DNA from: Metabacillus flavus
Lineage (GTDB): Bacteria > Bacillota > Bacilli > Bacillales > Bacillaceae
Reading direction: 5' to 3'
DNA: 64,000 nt
Assembly (NCBI RefSeq): GCF_018283675.1
Contig: NZ_JAGVRK010000001.1
Span: 248,001-312,000, forward strand
Part shown: in pieces, positions 31,225-41,721 of the stretch
Layout of the letters: each line of letters starts with the position of its first letter
Numbering within the stretch: position 1 is the first letter of the stretch
Notes under the pieces: model-generated
Told to the model about the DNA's origin: nothing
The model's database searches: none
What the model saw: the letters and a program-made list of their open reading frames with translations, nothing else
Translations under genes and position numbers: made by a program

Positions 31225-31686
31225 GTGGGGAAAAGTGAATTAAAGATCAGGGGCATGAGAGTGGAAGATATCGACTCTGTTTATGAAATAGAGACGAAAT
31301 CCTTCAAATCGCCCTGGAATAAAGAGTCCTTTTATAATGAAGTGGCCCATAATCTTTTTGCCACTTATTTAGTTGCTGAAAACGAGCAGAGAGTCATCGG
31401 ATACTGCGGAATCTGGCTCATCGTAGATGAAGCTCAGATTACCAATATTGCGATCCTTCCCGAATATAGAGGAAACGGCTACGGTGAGATTCTTCTCAGA
31501 AAAGCGATGAAGGAAGCGAAGAAACGCGGAGCGAAACAGCTTTCTCTGGAAGTCCGCGTGTCCAATTACCCCGCCCAGTCGCTTTACAGAAAACTGGGGT
31601 TTCAGCCCGGAGGAATCAGAAAACAGTATTATACCGATAATTTAGAGGATGCTTTAGTGATGTGGGTGATGTTAAATGGAGTTTAA
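31225..31686 (+). CDS. rimI: Ribosomal-protein-alanine N-acetyltransferase RimI
   Basis: A 153-residue GNAT acetyltransferase; acetyl-CoA loop around EYRGNGYGE and C-terminal [15 protein letters not shown]. Homologues acetylate the N-terminal alanine of ribosomal protein S18. The start is uncertain: GTG 31225 gives the usual N-terminal length, but its GGTGGAG is only about three bases away; ATG 31255 and TTG 31213 are alternatives. Overlaps tsaD by 11 bases. Confidence 0.9.
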   Translation: MGKSELKIRGMRVEDIDSVYEIETKSFKSPWNKESFYNEVAHNLFATYLVAENEQRVIGYCGIWLIVDEAQITNIAILPEYRGNGYGEILLRKAMKEAKKRGAKQLSLEVRVSNYPAQSLYRKLGFQPGGIRKQYYTDNLEDALVMWVMLNGV

Positions 31687-32716
31687 AAATAAATATATTT
31701 TAGCGATTGAAACAAGCTGTGATGAAACAGCTGCCGCTGTAATAAAAAACGGAAACGAAATTGTATCCAATGTAGTAGCTTCGCAAATTGAATCCCATAA
31801 GCGATTTGGAGGCGTCGTTCCCGAAATTGCATCAAGACATCATGTGGAGCAGATTACATTGGTGCTTGAGGAAGCGATGCAGCAGGCAGAGCTAACCTAC
31901 AAGGATTTGAGCGCTATAGCGGTTACGGAAGGACCTGGCCTTGTTGGTGCCCTTCTGATTGGAGTAAACGCAGCCAAAGCGCTTGCCTTTGCACACGGAA
32001 TTCCTCTGATTGGCGTTCACCATATTGCAGGCCACATCTATGCGAATCAGCTCATTACCGAGCTGCAGTTTCCGCTTCTGTCACTTGTTGTATCGGGCGG
32101 GCATACAGAGCTTGTGTACATGAAAGAGCATGGCTCCTTTGAGGTAATTGGCGAAACTTTAGATGATGCTGCAGGTGAAGCATACGATAAAGTAGCAAGA
32201 ACCTTGAACATGCCTTATCCCGGAGGACCGCATATTGACCGTCTGGCGCATGAAGGTGAGCCGGTTCTTAATCTCCCGCGTGCATGGCTTGAAGAGGGCT
32301 CGTACCATTTCAGCTTCAGCGGACTTAAATCGGCGGTTATCAACACGCTGCACAATGCGAAGCAAAAAGGCGAGGTTATTGAAGCGAAGGACCTGGCAGC
32401 AAGCTTTCAGCAAAGTGTCGTAGAAGTACTGGTGGAAAAAACCTATCGTGCGGCAAATGAATACAAGGTCAAGCAAGTTCTCCTTGCAGGCGGTGTTGCA
32501 GCTAATAAGGGACTGCGAACAGCGCTGACAGCCCGTTTTCAGGAGATGCCTGAAACGGAGCTGATCATTCCTCCGCTTTACTTATGTACAGACAATGCAG
32601 CCATGATTGGCGCTGCAGGTCATATGCTTTTCCAAAAAGGCATAAGGGGGAGCATGAGCATGAATGCAAATCCCGGCCTTGAACTCGACAATTCACATAC
32701 TGAACCAAGATCCTGA
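31676..32716 (+). CDS. tsaD: tRNA N6-adenosine threonylcarbamoyltransferase TsaD
   Basis: A 346-residue ASKHA protein, formerly Gcp/YdiE. N-terminal [12 protein letters not shown], the metal-binding HHIAGH near 111-116, GGHTELV and the late [10 protein letters not shown] motif are all intact. Transfers the threonylcarbamoyl group to A37 of tRNA. ATG 31676 lies inside rimI. Terminator follows the stop, then the DnaA-box cluster. Confidence 0.97.
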   Translation: MEFKNKYILAIETSCDETAAAVIKNGNEIVSNVVASQIESHKRFGGVVPEIASRHHVEQITLVLEEAMQQAELTYKDLSAIAVTEGPGLVGALLIGVNAAKALAFAHGIPLIGVHHIAGHIYANQLITELQFPLLSLVVSGGHTELVYMKEHGSFEVIGETLDDAAGEAYDKVARTLNMPYPGGPHIDRLAHEGEPVLNLPRAWLEEGSYHFSFSGLKSAVINTLHNAKQKGEVIEAKDLAASFQQSVVEVLVEKTYRAANEYKVKQVLLAGGVAANKGLRTALTARFQEMPETELIIPPLYLCTDNAAMIGAAGHMLFQKGIRGSMSMNANPGLELDNSHTEPRS

Positions 32717-32749
32717 ACCTGTTAATAACCAGGCAGGATCTTTTTTTTT
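32709..32749 (+). terminator. Terminator of the tsa operon
   Basis: Seven-pair stem (32709-32715 with 32734-32740) with an extra inner helix, followed by nine T. Confidence 0.9.
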
Positions 32750-32759
32750 ATTCAAAAAG

Positions 32760-32920
32760 TTATCCACATACTTATCCACATGAGTTTTAATAGCGACAAA
32801 GTCCTTATGTATCATAGGCTGAAGAGGTGTGGAAACAGTGGATAAATTAAGAGGTGTTTGTGGATATTGTGGATAAAAAAGCTGAAACCGCGCTAATCCA
32901 CAGACGAAGCCTGTGGATAA
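32760..32920 (+). promoter_or_regulatory. DnaA-box cluster (eight sites in 161 bases)
   Basis: Perfect TTATCCACA or its complement at 32760-32768 (+), 32772-32780 (+), 32868-32876 (-) and 32912-32920 (-). One-mismatch sites at 32837-32845 (-), 32859-32867 (-) and 32894-32902 (+), and a two-mismatch site at 32828-32836 (-). No genes here. Confidence 0.9.
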
Positions 32921-32983
32921 AAAAGAGCAGCCAGAAAGCAGTTACTAATGCTACTTTCGTCTTCTGAGATTGGATTGGTTTTT

Positions 32984-33092
32984 GCCGATTTCCGCGGGGC
33001 GGGCGGTGAACCTCCTAGTCGCTTTGCGCCTGCGGGATCTCACCTGTCCCGCTGGTCCAGCTAAAGTCTCACCCCTTTCGCTCCAATCAGCC
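32984..33092 (-). repeat. Dispersed GC-rich intergenic repeat, copy 1
   Basis: On the minus strand this matches 42772-42888 over about 110 bases, sharing ATTGGAG near the start, CAGCGGGACAGGTG, and TCACCGCCCGCCCCGCGGAAA near the end. No open frame. GC content is well above the flanks. Confidence 0.8.
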
Positions 33093-33146
33093 TTACCAAT
33101 TATGGATAAAGAACAATGTTAAAAAACATCCATAATCCTTAATGGG

Positions 33147-33187
33147 AAAACAAAAACCCGGAAACGCCAGCAGCATTTCCGGGTTTT
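33147..33187 (-). terminator. Terminator of ydiF
   Basis: Twelve-pair stem (33153-33164 with 33176-33187) followed by a T-rich tract on the minus strand. Confidence 0.88.
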
Positions 33188-33220
33188 CCTGCTAATGAAC
33201 TTGGCAAGGCTTATAGAAAC

Positions 33221-35146
33221 CTATGCTTGAAGCTCTTCCCATTCATCCATCAGTGTTGAGACAGTTATGCGGTGCTCCTCATTTTCACGGCTGATGTCCT
33301 GCAGCTTTTCATGATCGTGAAAGTTTGCCGGATCAGCGAGAAGGTGCTCGTTTTCCTCGATTTTCTCTTCCAGGTTAAAGATTTCAGATTCAATTTCTTC
33401 AATCCGCCGCTGTCTTTGCCGCTCCATTTTTTTTAGTTCTTTCTCCTGCTGATAGCTCAGCTTCGTTTCTTTTGAGTCCTGAACTTTTACGGAGCCAGCT
33501 TCCTCCTGCTGTTTAATCGCAGCCAGCTCCTCTTGCTCCTGTTTCTTTTCAAGAAAGTAATCGTAATCCCCGAGGAAAAGCTCCAGACTATTCTTTGAAA
33601 GCTCGCACACTTTCGTTGCAATCCGGTTGATGAAGTACCGGTCATGCGATACGAATAGAATCGTCCCTGGATAATCCACTAGGGCATTCTCCAATACTTC
33701 CTTGCTGTCCAAATCCAAATGGTTCGTCGGCTCATCGAGGATCAGCAGGTTCGCTTTTTCGAGCATCAGCTTGGCAAGCGCAAGTCTCGCTTTTTCTCCT
33801 CCGCTTAAGGCAGAGACGGGTTTAAGAACATCATCCCCTGAGAAAAGAAAATTACCGAGTACAGTCCGGATCTCCTTTTCAGGCTTCAGCGGGTATTCAT
33901 CCCAAAGCTCATTTAAGACCCGCTTGTTCGAGGTGAGCTCTGCCTGTTCTTGATCATAATAGCCGATCTTCAGACTGGATCCGTAGCGAATATCTCCTTC
34001 AATTGCCTGAAGCTTTCCAACAATCGTCTTAAGAAGCGTCGACTTGCCGATCCCATTCGGTCCTACGAGTGCGAGGCTGTCTCCGCGGTCTGCAGAAAAA
34101 GAAATGTTGGATATAGTCGGGATTTTTCCATCATAGGAAACAGAGAGGCTGTCCACCTTCAGGACATCGTTTCCGCTCTGCTTTTCAATATCAAACCGGA
34201 AAACGGCGGATTTTTCATCCCCAAGCGGACGGTCCATCATGTCCATTTTTTCAAGCTGCTTTCGTCTGCTTTGGGCCCGTTTTGTCGTGGAAGCTCTGGC
34301 AAGATTCCGCTGAACAAAATCCCTGAGCTTGGCGGCTTCATCCTGCTGTTTCTCAAAAGCCTTCATATCACGCTCGTAGTTTTCTGCTTTTTGCTCCAGG
34401 TACTTGCTGTAATTTCCGATAAATTTAGCGGATTGAAGCCTGGAGATCTCATAAACCTGGTTCACCACTTTGTCGAGGAAATACCTGTCATGCGAAACGA
34501 TAAGCACGGCGCCTTTATAGCCTTGAAGGTACTGCTCAAGCCAGGAAAGGGTCGCAATATCCAAGTGGTTTGTCGGCTCATCCAGAATCAGAAGTGCCGG
34601 ACTTGTTAATAGAAGCTTTCCTAACGCAAGCCTGGTTTTCTGGCCTCCGCTAAGCTTTGAAATTGAAGTAGAGGAATCAAATTCTCCGAATCCGAGACCA
34701 TGCAGAATGGAGCGGATGTCTGCTTCATACTGATAGCCGCCGCGTTCTTTAAAGGACGTCTGCAAATGATCATATTCCTTCATGAGTTGTTCAAATTGCG
34801 GACTGCCAGGATCGATCTCGGCCATGTCCGATTCCATGCCGCGCATTTTTTTCTCCATCTGCTGGAATTCACTGAACACCGTCAGCATTTCATCCCAAAT
34901 GGAACGGGACGATTCTAGCCCCGTGTTTTGCGCCAAATAGCCAATTGTAAGATCCTTTGGCTTGATAATCTCTCCGGAATCATACGATAATTGTCCTGAA
35001 ATAATTTTAAGCAGCGTGGATTTTCCGGCACCATTTCGGCCGACGAGGGCAATCCGGTCCCGTGTTTGAATCTCCAGCTTAATATTCGATAATATAGGCT
35101 CAGCTCCAAAAGATTTTGTGAGCTGCTGAACTTGTAGTAGAATCAT
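33221..35146 (-). CDS. ydiF: ABC-F family ATP-binding cassette protein YdiF
   Basis: A 641-residue protein with two ABC domains in one chain: Walker A GRNGAGKST and GPNGIGKST, signatures LSGGQKTRLALGK and LSGGEKARLALAK, and Walker B LLILDEPTNHLD in both. A charged interdomain linker lies near 240-300 and a coiled-coil C-terminal extension near 540-635. No transmembrane helices. ABC-F proteins act on the ribosome E site in translation or antibiotic protection; this one is a housekeeping YdiF type. ATG 35146 is chosen for GAGGTGA five bases upstream; upstream in-frame codons lack a ribosome-binding site. Confidence 0.95.
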   Translation of the reverse strand: MILLQVQQLTKSFGAEPILSNIKLEIQTRDRIALVGRNGAGKSTLLKIISGQLSYDSGEIIKPKDLTIGYLAQNTGLESSRSIWDEMLTVFSEFQQMEKKMRGMESDMAEIDPGSPQFEQLMKEYDHLQTSFKERGGYQYEADIRSILHGLGFGEFDSSTSISKLSGGQKTRLALGKLLLTSPALLILDEPTNHLDIATLSWLEQYLQGYKGAVLIVSHDRYFLDKVVNQVYEISRLQSAKFIGNYSKYLEQKAENYERDMKAFEKQQDEAAKLRDFVQRNLARASTTKRAQSRRKQLEKMDMMDRPLGDEKSAVFRFDIEKQSGNDVLKVDSLSVSYDGKIPTISNISFSADRGDSLALVGPNGIGKSTLLKTIVGKLQAIEGDIRYGSSLKIGYYDQEQAELTSNKRVLNELWDEYPLKPEKEIRTVLGNFLFSGDDVLKPVSALSGGEKARLALAKLMLEKANLLILDEPTNHLDLDSKEVLENALVDYPGTILFVSHDRYFINRIATKVCELSKNSLELFLGDYDYFLEKKQEQEELAAIKQQEEAGSVKVQDSKETKLSYQQEKELKKMERQRQRRIEEIESEIFNLEEKIEENEHLLADPANFHDHEKLQDISRENEEHRITVSTLMDEWEELQA

Positions 35147-35173
35147 TCTTTTCACCTCATGTATACTAGTTTC

Positions 35174-35202
35174 AGTGTAGCTTAACTGCGGTTTGCCGGC
35201 AA
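35174..35202 (-). promoter_or_regulatory. Promoter of ydiF
   Basis: TTGCCG (35202-35197), 17-base spacer and TACACT (35179-35174). Confidence 0.65.
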
Positions 35203-35429
35203 CCATGCTGTCTGTTTCGCTAGAAATTGTTGCAATCCGTAAACAGACAATCCAGATAAAATAGTGTATAGTTTGGGTAAGACGCATTGAATGTCCATAT
35301 TTCTCCACTTATTTACCGATGTGGGAGATGAAATTGGAAGCGCTAACTTAATATAATATTGGAAGATCCTATAGAAAAAGTGGTGAATAAAGCCACTAGA
35401 TTTGCATCAAGGAATGTGAGGGAACGAGA

Positions 35430-36077
35430 ATGAATATTGATCAATCCAAAATACCGCAAGCGACCGCTAAGAGACTGCCTTTATACTATCGCTTTTTGAA
35501 AAACCTTCATTCTTCAGGAAAGCAGAGAGTTTCCTCGGCAGAATTAAGCGACGCGGTCAAAGTCGATTCTGCAACGATCCGCAGAGATTTTTCTTATTTC
35601 GGCGCTCTTGGCAAAAAAGGATACGGCTACAATGTGAATTATCTGCTGTCCTTTTTTCGGAAAACACTGGATCAGGACGAATTAACAAAAGTCATTCTGA
35701 TCGGCGTCGGGAATCTCGGAACAGCATTTTTACACTATAATTTTTCCAAAAACAACAATACGGAAATTTTCGCGGCTTTCGATGTGGCGGAGGAAAAAAT
35801 CGGTACGAAGGTAGGGGAGGTTCCCATCCTTTCTCTGGACAAGCTGGAGGAGCACCTGCCGGATGGGGCACCAGTTGCGATTCTGACGGTTCCCGCCCCT
35901 GCTGCACAATCCATTACCGACCGTCTGATTGCGATCGGCGTCAAAGGCATATTGAACTTTACCCCGGCGAGACTGAATGTACCGAATCATATTCGCATTC
36001 ACCATATTGATTTGGCTGTAGAACTGCAGTCGCTTGTGTATTTCCTTAAGCATTATCCGAGCGAGACATCTGTGTAA
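35430..36077 (+). CDS. rex: Redox-sensing transcriptional repressor Rex
   Basis: A 215-residue repressor: N-terminal winged helix ([22 protein letters not shown]) and C-terminal NAD(H)-binding Rossmann domain with GVGNLG near 92. Rex senses the NADH/NAD ratio and represses fermentation and respiration genes. ATG 35430 follows GAGGGAACG. Divergent from ydiF; tatC follows 16 bases after the stop. Confidence 0.97.
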   Translation: MNIDQSKIPQATAKRLPLYYRFLKNLHSSGKQRVSSAELSDAVKVDSATIRRDFSYFGALGKKGYGYNVNYLLSFFRKTLDQDELTKVILIGVGNLGTAFLHYNFSKNNNTEIFAAFDVAEEKIGTKVGEVPILSLDKLEEHLPDGAPVAILTVPAPAAQSITDRLIAIGVKGILNFTPARLNVPNHIRIHHIDLAVELQSLVYFLKHYPSETSV

Positions 36078-36093
36078 AAGGATGGATGGTTCC

Positions 36094-36852
36094 ATGAATG
36101 AACGGGAAATGTCGGTTTATGAGCATATTGAAGAACTTCGGAAACGAATTTTAGTCGTTGCCATCTTTTTTATTCTTGCACTCATTGCAGGCTTCTTCCT
36201 AGCGAAGCCCATTATTCTGTTTTTGCAGCAAACAGAGGAAGCAAAGAATCTGACGCTGAATGCATTCAGAATGTCGGATCCGCTCTTTCTTTATATGAAG
36301 TTTGCGGTCATTATCGCGCTTATCTTAATTTCTCCACTTATCCTGTTCCAGCTCTGGTCATTTATCAGCCCTGGACTGTATGAAAAAGAACGGATTGCTA
36401 CATTAAGCTATATTCCGTTAAGCGTTCTGTTGTTTTTAGGAGGCATTTCGTTCTCGTATTTTGTTCTTTTTCCGTTTGTCGTGAGATTTATGACCAATTT
36501 TTCTGCTGATTTAGGAATCAGCCAAGTGATCGGGATTAATGAGTATTTTCAATTCTTATTTGAGCTGACTCTGCCTTTCGGGCTGCTTTTTCAGCTCCCG
36601 GTTGTTATTATGTTCCTAACGAGGCTCGGAATTGTCACGCCTATGTTTTTGAGGAAGGTCCGAAAGTATGCGTATTTCTTGTTGCTGGTCGTTGCCGGAC
36701 TCATTACCCCGCCGGAGCTCATATCCCAGGTGATAGTGCTCCTGCCGCTGATCATCCTTTATGAAATCAGCATTGTCGTATCGCAGCGGGCTTACCGGAA
36801 ATCACTAAAGATTCAGATGGAGGAAGAAGCGAAGGAGCAGCTTTCCCCATAA
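36094..36852 (+). CDS. tatC: Twin-arginine translocase subunit TatC
   Basis: A 252-residue six-helix membrane protein with the TatC N-terminal HIEELRKR motif, the conserved SPLILFQLWSFISPGL loop and the FELTLPFG region containing the essential Glu. It recognises the twin-arginine signal of folded exported proteins. ATG 36094 has AAAAGGA in range. In B. subtilis a tatA gene sits between rex and tatCy; here rex and tatC are 16 bases apart and no tatA is visible in the window. A bidirectional terminator separates it from ydiK. Confidence 0.95.
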   Translation: MNEREMSVYEHIEELRKRILVVAIFFILALIAGFFLAKPIILFLQQTEEAKNLTLNAFRMSDPLFLYMKFAVIIALILISPLILFQLWSFISPGLYEKERIATLSYIPLSVLLFLGGISFSYFVLFPFVVRFMTNFSADLGISQVIGINEYFQFLFELTLPFGLLFQLPVVIMFLTRLGIVTPMFLRKVRKYAYFLLLVVAGLITPPELISQVIVLLPLIILYEISIVVSQRAYRKSLKIQMEEEAKEQLSP

Positions 36853-36886
36853 AAATAACCTGTCCGGCGGACAGGTTATTTTTTCT
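36852..36886 (+). terminator. Bidirectional terminator between tatC and ydiK
   Basis: Twelve-pair stem (36854-36865 with 36869-36880), T-run on the plus strand and A-run on the other side for the minus strand. Confidence 0.88.
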
Positions 36887-37079
36887 CTGTATTCCTTTTA
36901 AGCTTCCGGCCGAATCGCAGCATCCGCAGCGCAACGGCAAAATCAAAGGTTGCGATCAGCATCATAATAATGGTCGGAAAGGTCCAAAGTCCTTCTGCGG
37001 CGCTGTTAATGGCCAAGTATGTGAATAGTGCTCCCATTGCTAAGTAAAAGATGGCAAGTGCGCCAGGACGTGCTCTCAT
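36876..37079 (-). CDS. ydiK: Small two-helix membrane protein YdiK
   Basis: A 67-residue protein with two hydrophobic segments (about 7-24 and 31-52) and a basic C-terminal tail; a DUF4305-type protein of unknown function. Its ATG overlaps the ydiL stop by four bases, so it is coupled to the protease-family gene. Its stop lies inside the shared terminator. Gene order as in B. subtilis. Confidence 0.88.
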   Translation of the reverse strand: MRARPGALAIFYLAMGALFTYLAINSAAEGLWTFPTIIMMLIATFDFAVALRMLRFGRKLKRNTEKK

Positions 37080-37792
37080 AAAAAGTTTCCTCCAATAATG
37101 CTTTGCAATTGTTCAGCGTCTTTCATCAATCGTTCAATGTCGTCCCTGTACACATACTGGATGACAACCACTAATGTATTCATCGACAAATGAGCGATAA
37201 TCGGAACGATGATGCGCTTCGTTTTAACATAAAGAAAAGCGAACGTAAATCCCATAGCCGAGTAGAGAAGTATATGGGCAGGGTCCTGATGGACGACCGC
37301 AAAGATCACCGAGCTGATGAGTGCGGCCAGAACGAAATTGGTCCGTTTATAAATCGTTCCGAAAATGATTTTGCGGAAAACAATTTCCTCAAGAATCGGT
37401 CCTGCAATCGACACAACAAAAATCATGAGCGGGGTCACCTTGACGATGTCCATAATCCGCTGCGTATTCTCCGATCCGGGTTTAATGCCGAATAGCTGAA
37501 TCTCAATATTAGCAGCTATAATTTGTGCTAAAAACGCAAGAAAAATACCACCGATTGCCCATCCTGCTGCTGAAGATGGCGAAGCGGGGGTTCCCCTTAA
37601 ATCAAAATCGCCGCGGTCTTTCCTCAATAGAAGCAAAACAACGGTAAGCCCGACGGAAAAGCTGATGATATTCCAGAGTCCGACCACCTGACCCCGGTCC
37701 ACTCCCAATAGAAGAAGAAGCCGATAACCGACTAATCCGGAAAACAGCATAATGACATATGTAAGCAGAATATACCAATAATGTCTCTTCAC
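37076..37792 (-). CDS. ydiL: CPBP family intramembrane metalloprotease YdiL
   Basis: A 238-residue polytopic protein of the CPBP (Abi/Rce1-like) family. The glutamate motif EEIVFRKIIFG and later histidine motifs (VHQDPAHILLY, HLSMNT) are those of putative intramembrane metalloproteases. Start GTG 37792 is preferred because AAAAGGAG lies seven bases upstream; a more distal ATG at 37819 has no ribosome-binding site. Substrate unknown. Operon with ydiK. Confidence 0.9.
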   Translation of the reverse strand: MKRHYWYILLTYVIMLFSGLVGYRLLLLLGVDRGQVVGLWNIISFSVGLTVVLLLLRKDRGDFDLRGTPASPSSAAGWAIGGIFLAFLAQIIAANIEIQLFGIKPGSENTQRIMDIVKVTPLMIFVVSIAGPILEEIVFRKIIFGTIYKRTNFVLAALISSVIFAVVHQDPAHILLYSAMGFTFAFLYVKTKRIIVPIIAHLSMNTLVVVIQYVYRDDIERLMKDAEQLQSIIGGNFL

Positions 37793-37971
37793 AAATAAGC
37801 TCCTTTTAGAACCGCACATGCTTTTAGCCTATTCCTGTGTGCGGGAAATGATACATTTTCAGTGACCACAAATAATTGTACCACATCCTCCTCCTTTTCT
37901 CTTATAAGGAGCCTATGTGGGTGCGTTTTCAAATGTTGAATTTCGTCGAACAAAAATTAAATGGTTTTCAC

Positions 37972-38000
37972 TTGAAATTCGTAAAAAGTTTATATAATAT
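37972..38000 (+). promoter_or_regulatory. Promoter of groES-groEL
   Basis: TTGAAA (37972-37977) and an overlapping -10 TATAATAT (37993-38000; 15 or 17 base spacer depending on register), directly upstream of CIRCE. Confidence 0.85.
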
Positions 38001-38011
38001 AGACTTGTGTG

Positions 38012-38038
38012 TTAGCACTCAAGATAAACGAGTGCTAA
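38012..38038 (+). promoter_or_regulatory. CIRCE operator (HrcA-binding inverted repeat)
   Basis: Perfect TTAGCACTC (38012-38020), nine-base spacer and GAGTGCTAA (38030-38038). Binds HrcA, repressing groESL until heat shock. Confidence 0.98.
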
Positions 38039-38078
38039 TAAAAATAAACTACATATGAAATTGAGGAGGGTGTTTCAC

Positions 38079-38363
38079 TTGTTAAAGCCACTAGGTGATC
38101 GTGTAATTATTGAATTGGTTGAATCTGAGGAAAAAACAGCAAGCGGCATCGTATTGCCTGATTCTGCGAAGGAAAAACCGCAAGAAGGAAAAGTTGTAGC
38201 TGCTGGTACAGGACGCATTTTGGATAATGGCGAGAAGGTTGCTCTTGAAGTAGCTGCCGGCGATCGCATCATCTTCTCAAAATATGCTGGAACTGAAGTT
38301 AAATATGAAGGTACAGAATACCTGATCCTTCGTGAGAGCGACATTTTAGCGGTTATCGGCTAA
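38079..38363 (+). CDS. groES: Co-chaperonin GroES
   Basis: A 94-residue GroES that caps GroEL. Conserved LLKPLGDRV start, mobile loop region [13 protein letters not shown] and C-terminal [13 protein letters not shown]. Start is TTG 38079, with GAGGAGGG eight bases upstream; it gives the usual length, as in B. subtilis. HrcA/CIRCE-controlled with groEL 56 bases downstream. Confidence 0.97.
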   Translation: MLKPLGDRVIIELVESEEKTASGIVLPDSAKEKPQEGKVVAAGTGRILDNGEKVALEVAAGDRIIFSKYAGTEVKYEGTEYLILRESDILAVIG

Positions 38364-38380
38364 TCGATACAACCGGATAA

Positions 38381-40060
<1,680 letters not shown>

Positions 40061-40078
40061 TAAACATCATCTGCTTTA

Positions 40079-40117
40079 AAAAAACGCGAAACCTCTTGGG
40101 TTTCGCGTTTTTTATTT
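40079..40117 (+). terminator. Terminator of groESL
   Basis: Thirteen-pair stem (40081-40093 with 40098-40110), TCTT loop and T-run. The following stretch to 40265 shows nothing that I recognise. Confidence 0.93.
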
Positions 40118-40265
40118 TAACAGTATTAATTGGAAACAGCCTTCCTCATCCCGACTGGTTCACACTAAGTACAGTTATTGAAACCAAAATAACCACCATC
40201 CCAACAACCGGATGAAAAACAATGCGAGGGAATACAAAAGCCAGCAAAAGAGAAATCCTAAACAT

Positions 40266-41531
40266 TTACATCTGTATTAGCTTTCTATAAAATTCATTCA
40301 CAATTTTCAGCCAGGAATTCAGCGCACGGGGAATAATAGCTGGATTTTTCTCTTTGATTTTAAGGATTTGCCCGGCATAAGTCTTGTCCGAAGGTAAGCC
40401 GTTAATTTCCATAAGATGCTTCAAGGGAATGTTATACTTATTTGAAATTCCCGCTAAGTTCTCACCCGGCATTACCCGATGAATACTAGAGGTTTCATAG
40501 TTAATCCATCTTCCACCTTCTGGTGATTTGGGTGTGTCCTTCAGAATTCCTCTGCTTGTTACATGCAGCAGCATTTCCTCCGCCCGCTGCTGGTACGAAT
40601 TTAGTTTGACGGAGTTCCGCCCGCTTGCTCGAACCAGTTCCCTTTTTATCGGGTTTGTTAAATAGGTTTCAACCTTTTGAACGGTTTCCATTGGGGAGGC
40701 TGAAACAATTAGGTCCTGATCAGGTATAAACTTTTCCCTTACTGCAGGTGTATCATTGGTTAGCAGAAGTCCCCCTGATCCAAGAATTTCATAGGTGCGC
40801 TGTGTAAGCTGATCTTCGCAGTTTTGCAGACCGATGACTATTTTTGCCGAACTGTAGATTTTATGGGCATCCCGATAATCTACATATCCATGAATCCAAT
40901 CATCAGGAATCGTATTTCCTAAATATTTCCCCATATGCTCCCAGTCTTTCCCCCAGAAGTCAATACGAAGCCCACTTCGCAGTAAAGGCGCAATCAGCGT
41001 TTGCAAGGAAGAAGCACGGTATCCATTCGGCTGATTTTTAATGAAATTTGGATAGGCATTCGCCACCACTGCAATATCACTGCGGTAGTTTGATAGAGGC
41101 GGAATCTGATGATGGATGCTGTCATGATAGCCAAAGTCCAGGTGAGCAGCCTTTATCCCTATCTCCTCATACGTTTCTATTAAAGAAGGAGTGACAGTAA
41201 AAACAAGAGCAGGCTTCATTCTGCTGATTAGCGGCAGTGTGAAATTCTTCGTATAAAGAGGATCCTCCGTTGCCCAATATACAAGCGGAATATTAGCCTT
41301 CTTCACAGCACTTCGAATCCATAGTTGCTTTGCCTCCCAGTGCTCCTCCGTCCAGCCCATCGATACAATAAGATCAGGTTTCACCTCTTCTAGCATCGGT
41401 GAAATCGTTTCAATACTAATAGGCCCGGAAATAATAGCCGTATGACCTGCGTCTTTGAATCCATTTGGCAGGCCATAAATCCACATCGGGTGACTTTCAA
41501 GAAAGAGAATGTTTATGTCTTGTCCCTCCAT
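40266..41531 (-). CDS. CgeB-like glycosyltransferase with C-terminal LysM domain
   Basis: A 421-residue protein. Residues about 5-150 resemble the N-terminal DUF3880 part of CgeB-type proteins; about 155-330 form a glycosyltransferase C-terminal domain ([15 protein letters not shown], with the terminal-Glu motif region). A LysM domain follows at about 352-395 ([19 protein letters not shown]) before a basic tail. CgeB of B. subtilis works in spore-crust glycosylation; LysM binds peptidoglycan or cortex. A spore-surface role is inferred. The start is doubtful: ATG 41531 has no good upstream ribosome-binding site, and a GGAGG lies just inside the frame with no standard start after it. Confidence 0.75.
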   Translation of the reverse strand: MEGQDINILFLESHPMWIYGLPNGFKDAGHTAIISGPISIETISPMLEEVKPDLIVSMGWTEEHWEAKQLWIRSAVKKANIPLVYWATEDPLYTKNFTLPLISRMKPALVFTVTPSLIETYEEIGIKAAHLDFGYHDSIHHQIPPLSNYRSDIAVVANAYPNFIKNQPNGYRASSLQTLIAPLLRSGLRIDFWGKDWEHMGKYLGNTIPDDWIHGYVDYRDAHKIYSSAKIVIGLQNCEDQLTQRTYEILGSGGLLLTNDTPAVREKFIPDQDLIVSASPMETVQKVETYLTNPIKRELVRASGRNSVKLNSYQQRAEEMLLHVTSRGILKDTPKSPEGGRWINYETSSIHRVMPGENLAGISNKYNIPLKHLMEINGLPSDKTYAGQILKIKEKNPAIIPRALNSWLKIVNEFYRKLIQM

Positions 41532-41651
41532 TCTAACGGTACCTACTATTCATATGTAAATGCAGGAAGGACTGGCACGGCTTAAAGGTATTGTGAATTT
41601 ATGTAATGACTCTGTTTGGAAATTGCCGAGAAAAGCGGTTCGCTGTTAAAA

Positions 41652-41677
41652 GTGTCACGCAGCACCAATTAGGGAAT
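41652..41677 (+). promoter_or_regulatory. Possible sigma-B promoter for the stress protein gene
   Basis: GTGTCA (41652-41657), 14-base spacer and GGGAAT (41672-41677). The -35 matches 4 of 6 consensus positions. Confidence 0.4.
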
Positions 41678-41721
41678 GAAAAAGGTAAGCACCTGATGAG
41701 GATTAGAAGGAGGAAAACACT

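Noticed and set aside
32760-32920. Chromosomal replication origin (oriC)
   Set aside because: DnaA boxes are dense, but dnaA, dnaN, rpmH or gidA are not nearby; a distal DnaA-binding cluster is the better reading.
33950-34609. 219-codon plus-strand frame
   Set aside because: Antisense to the conserved ABC domains of ydiF; no ribosome-binding site or family.
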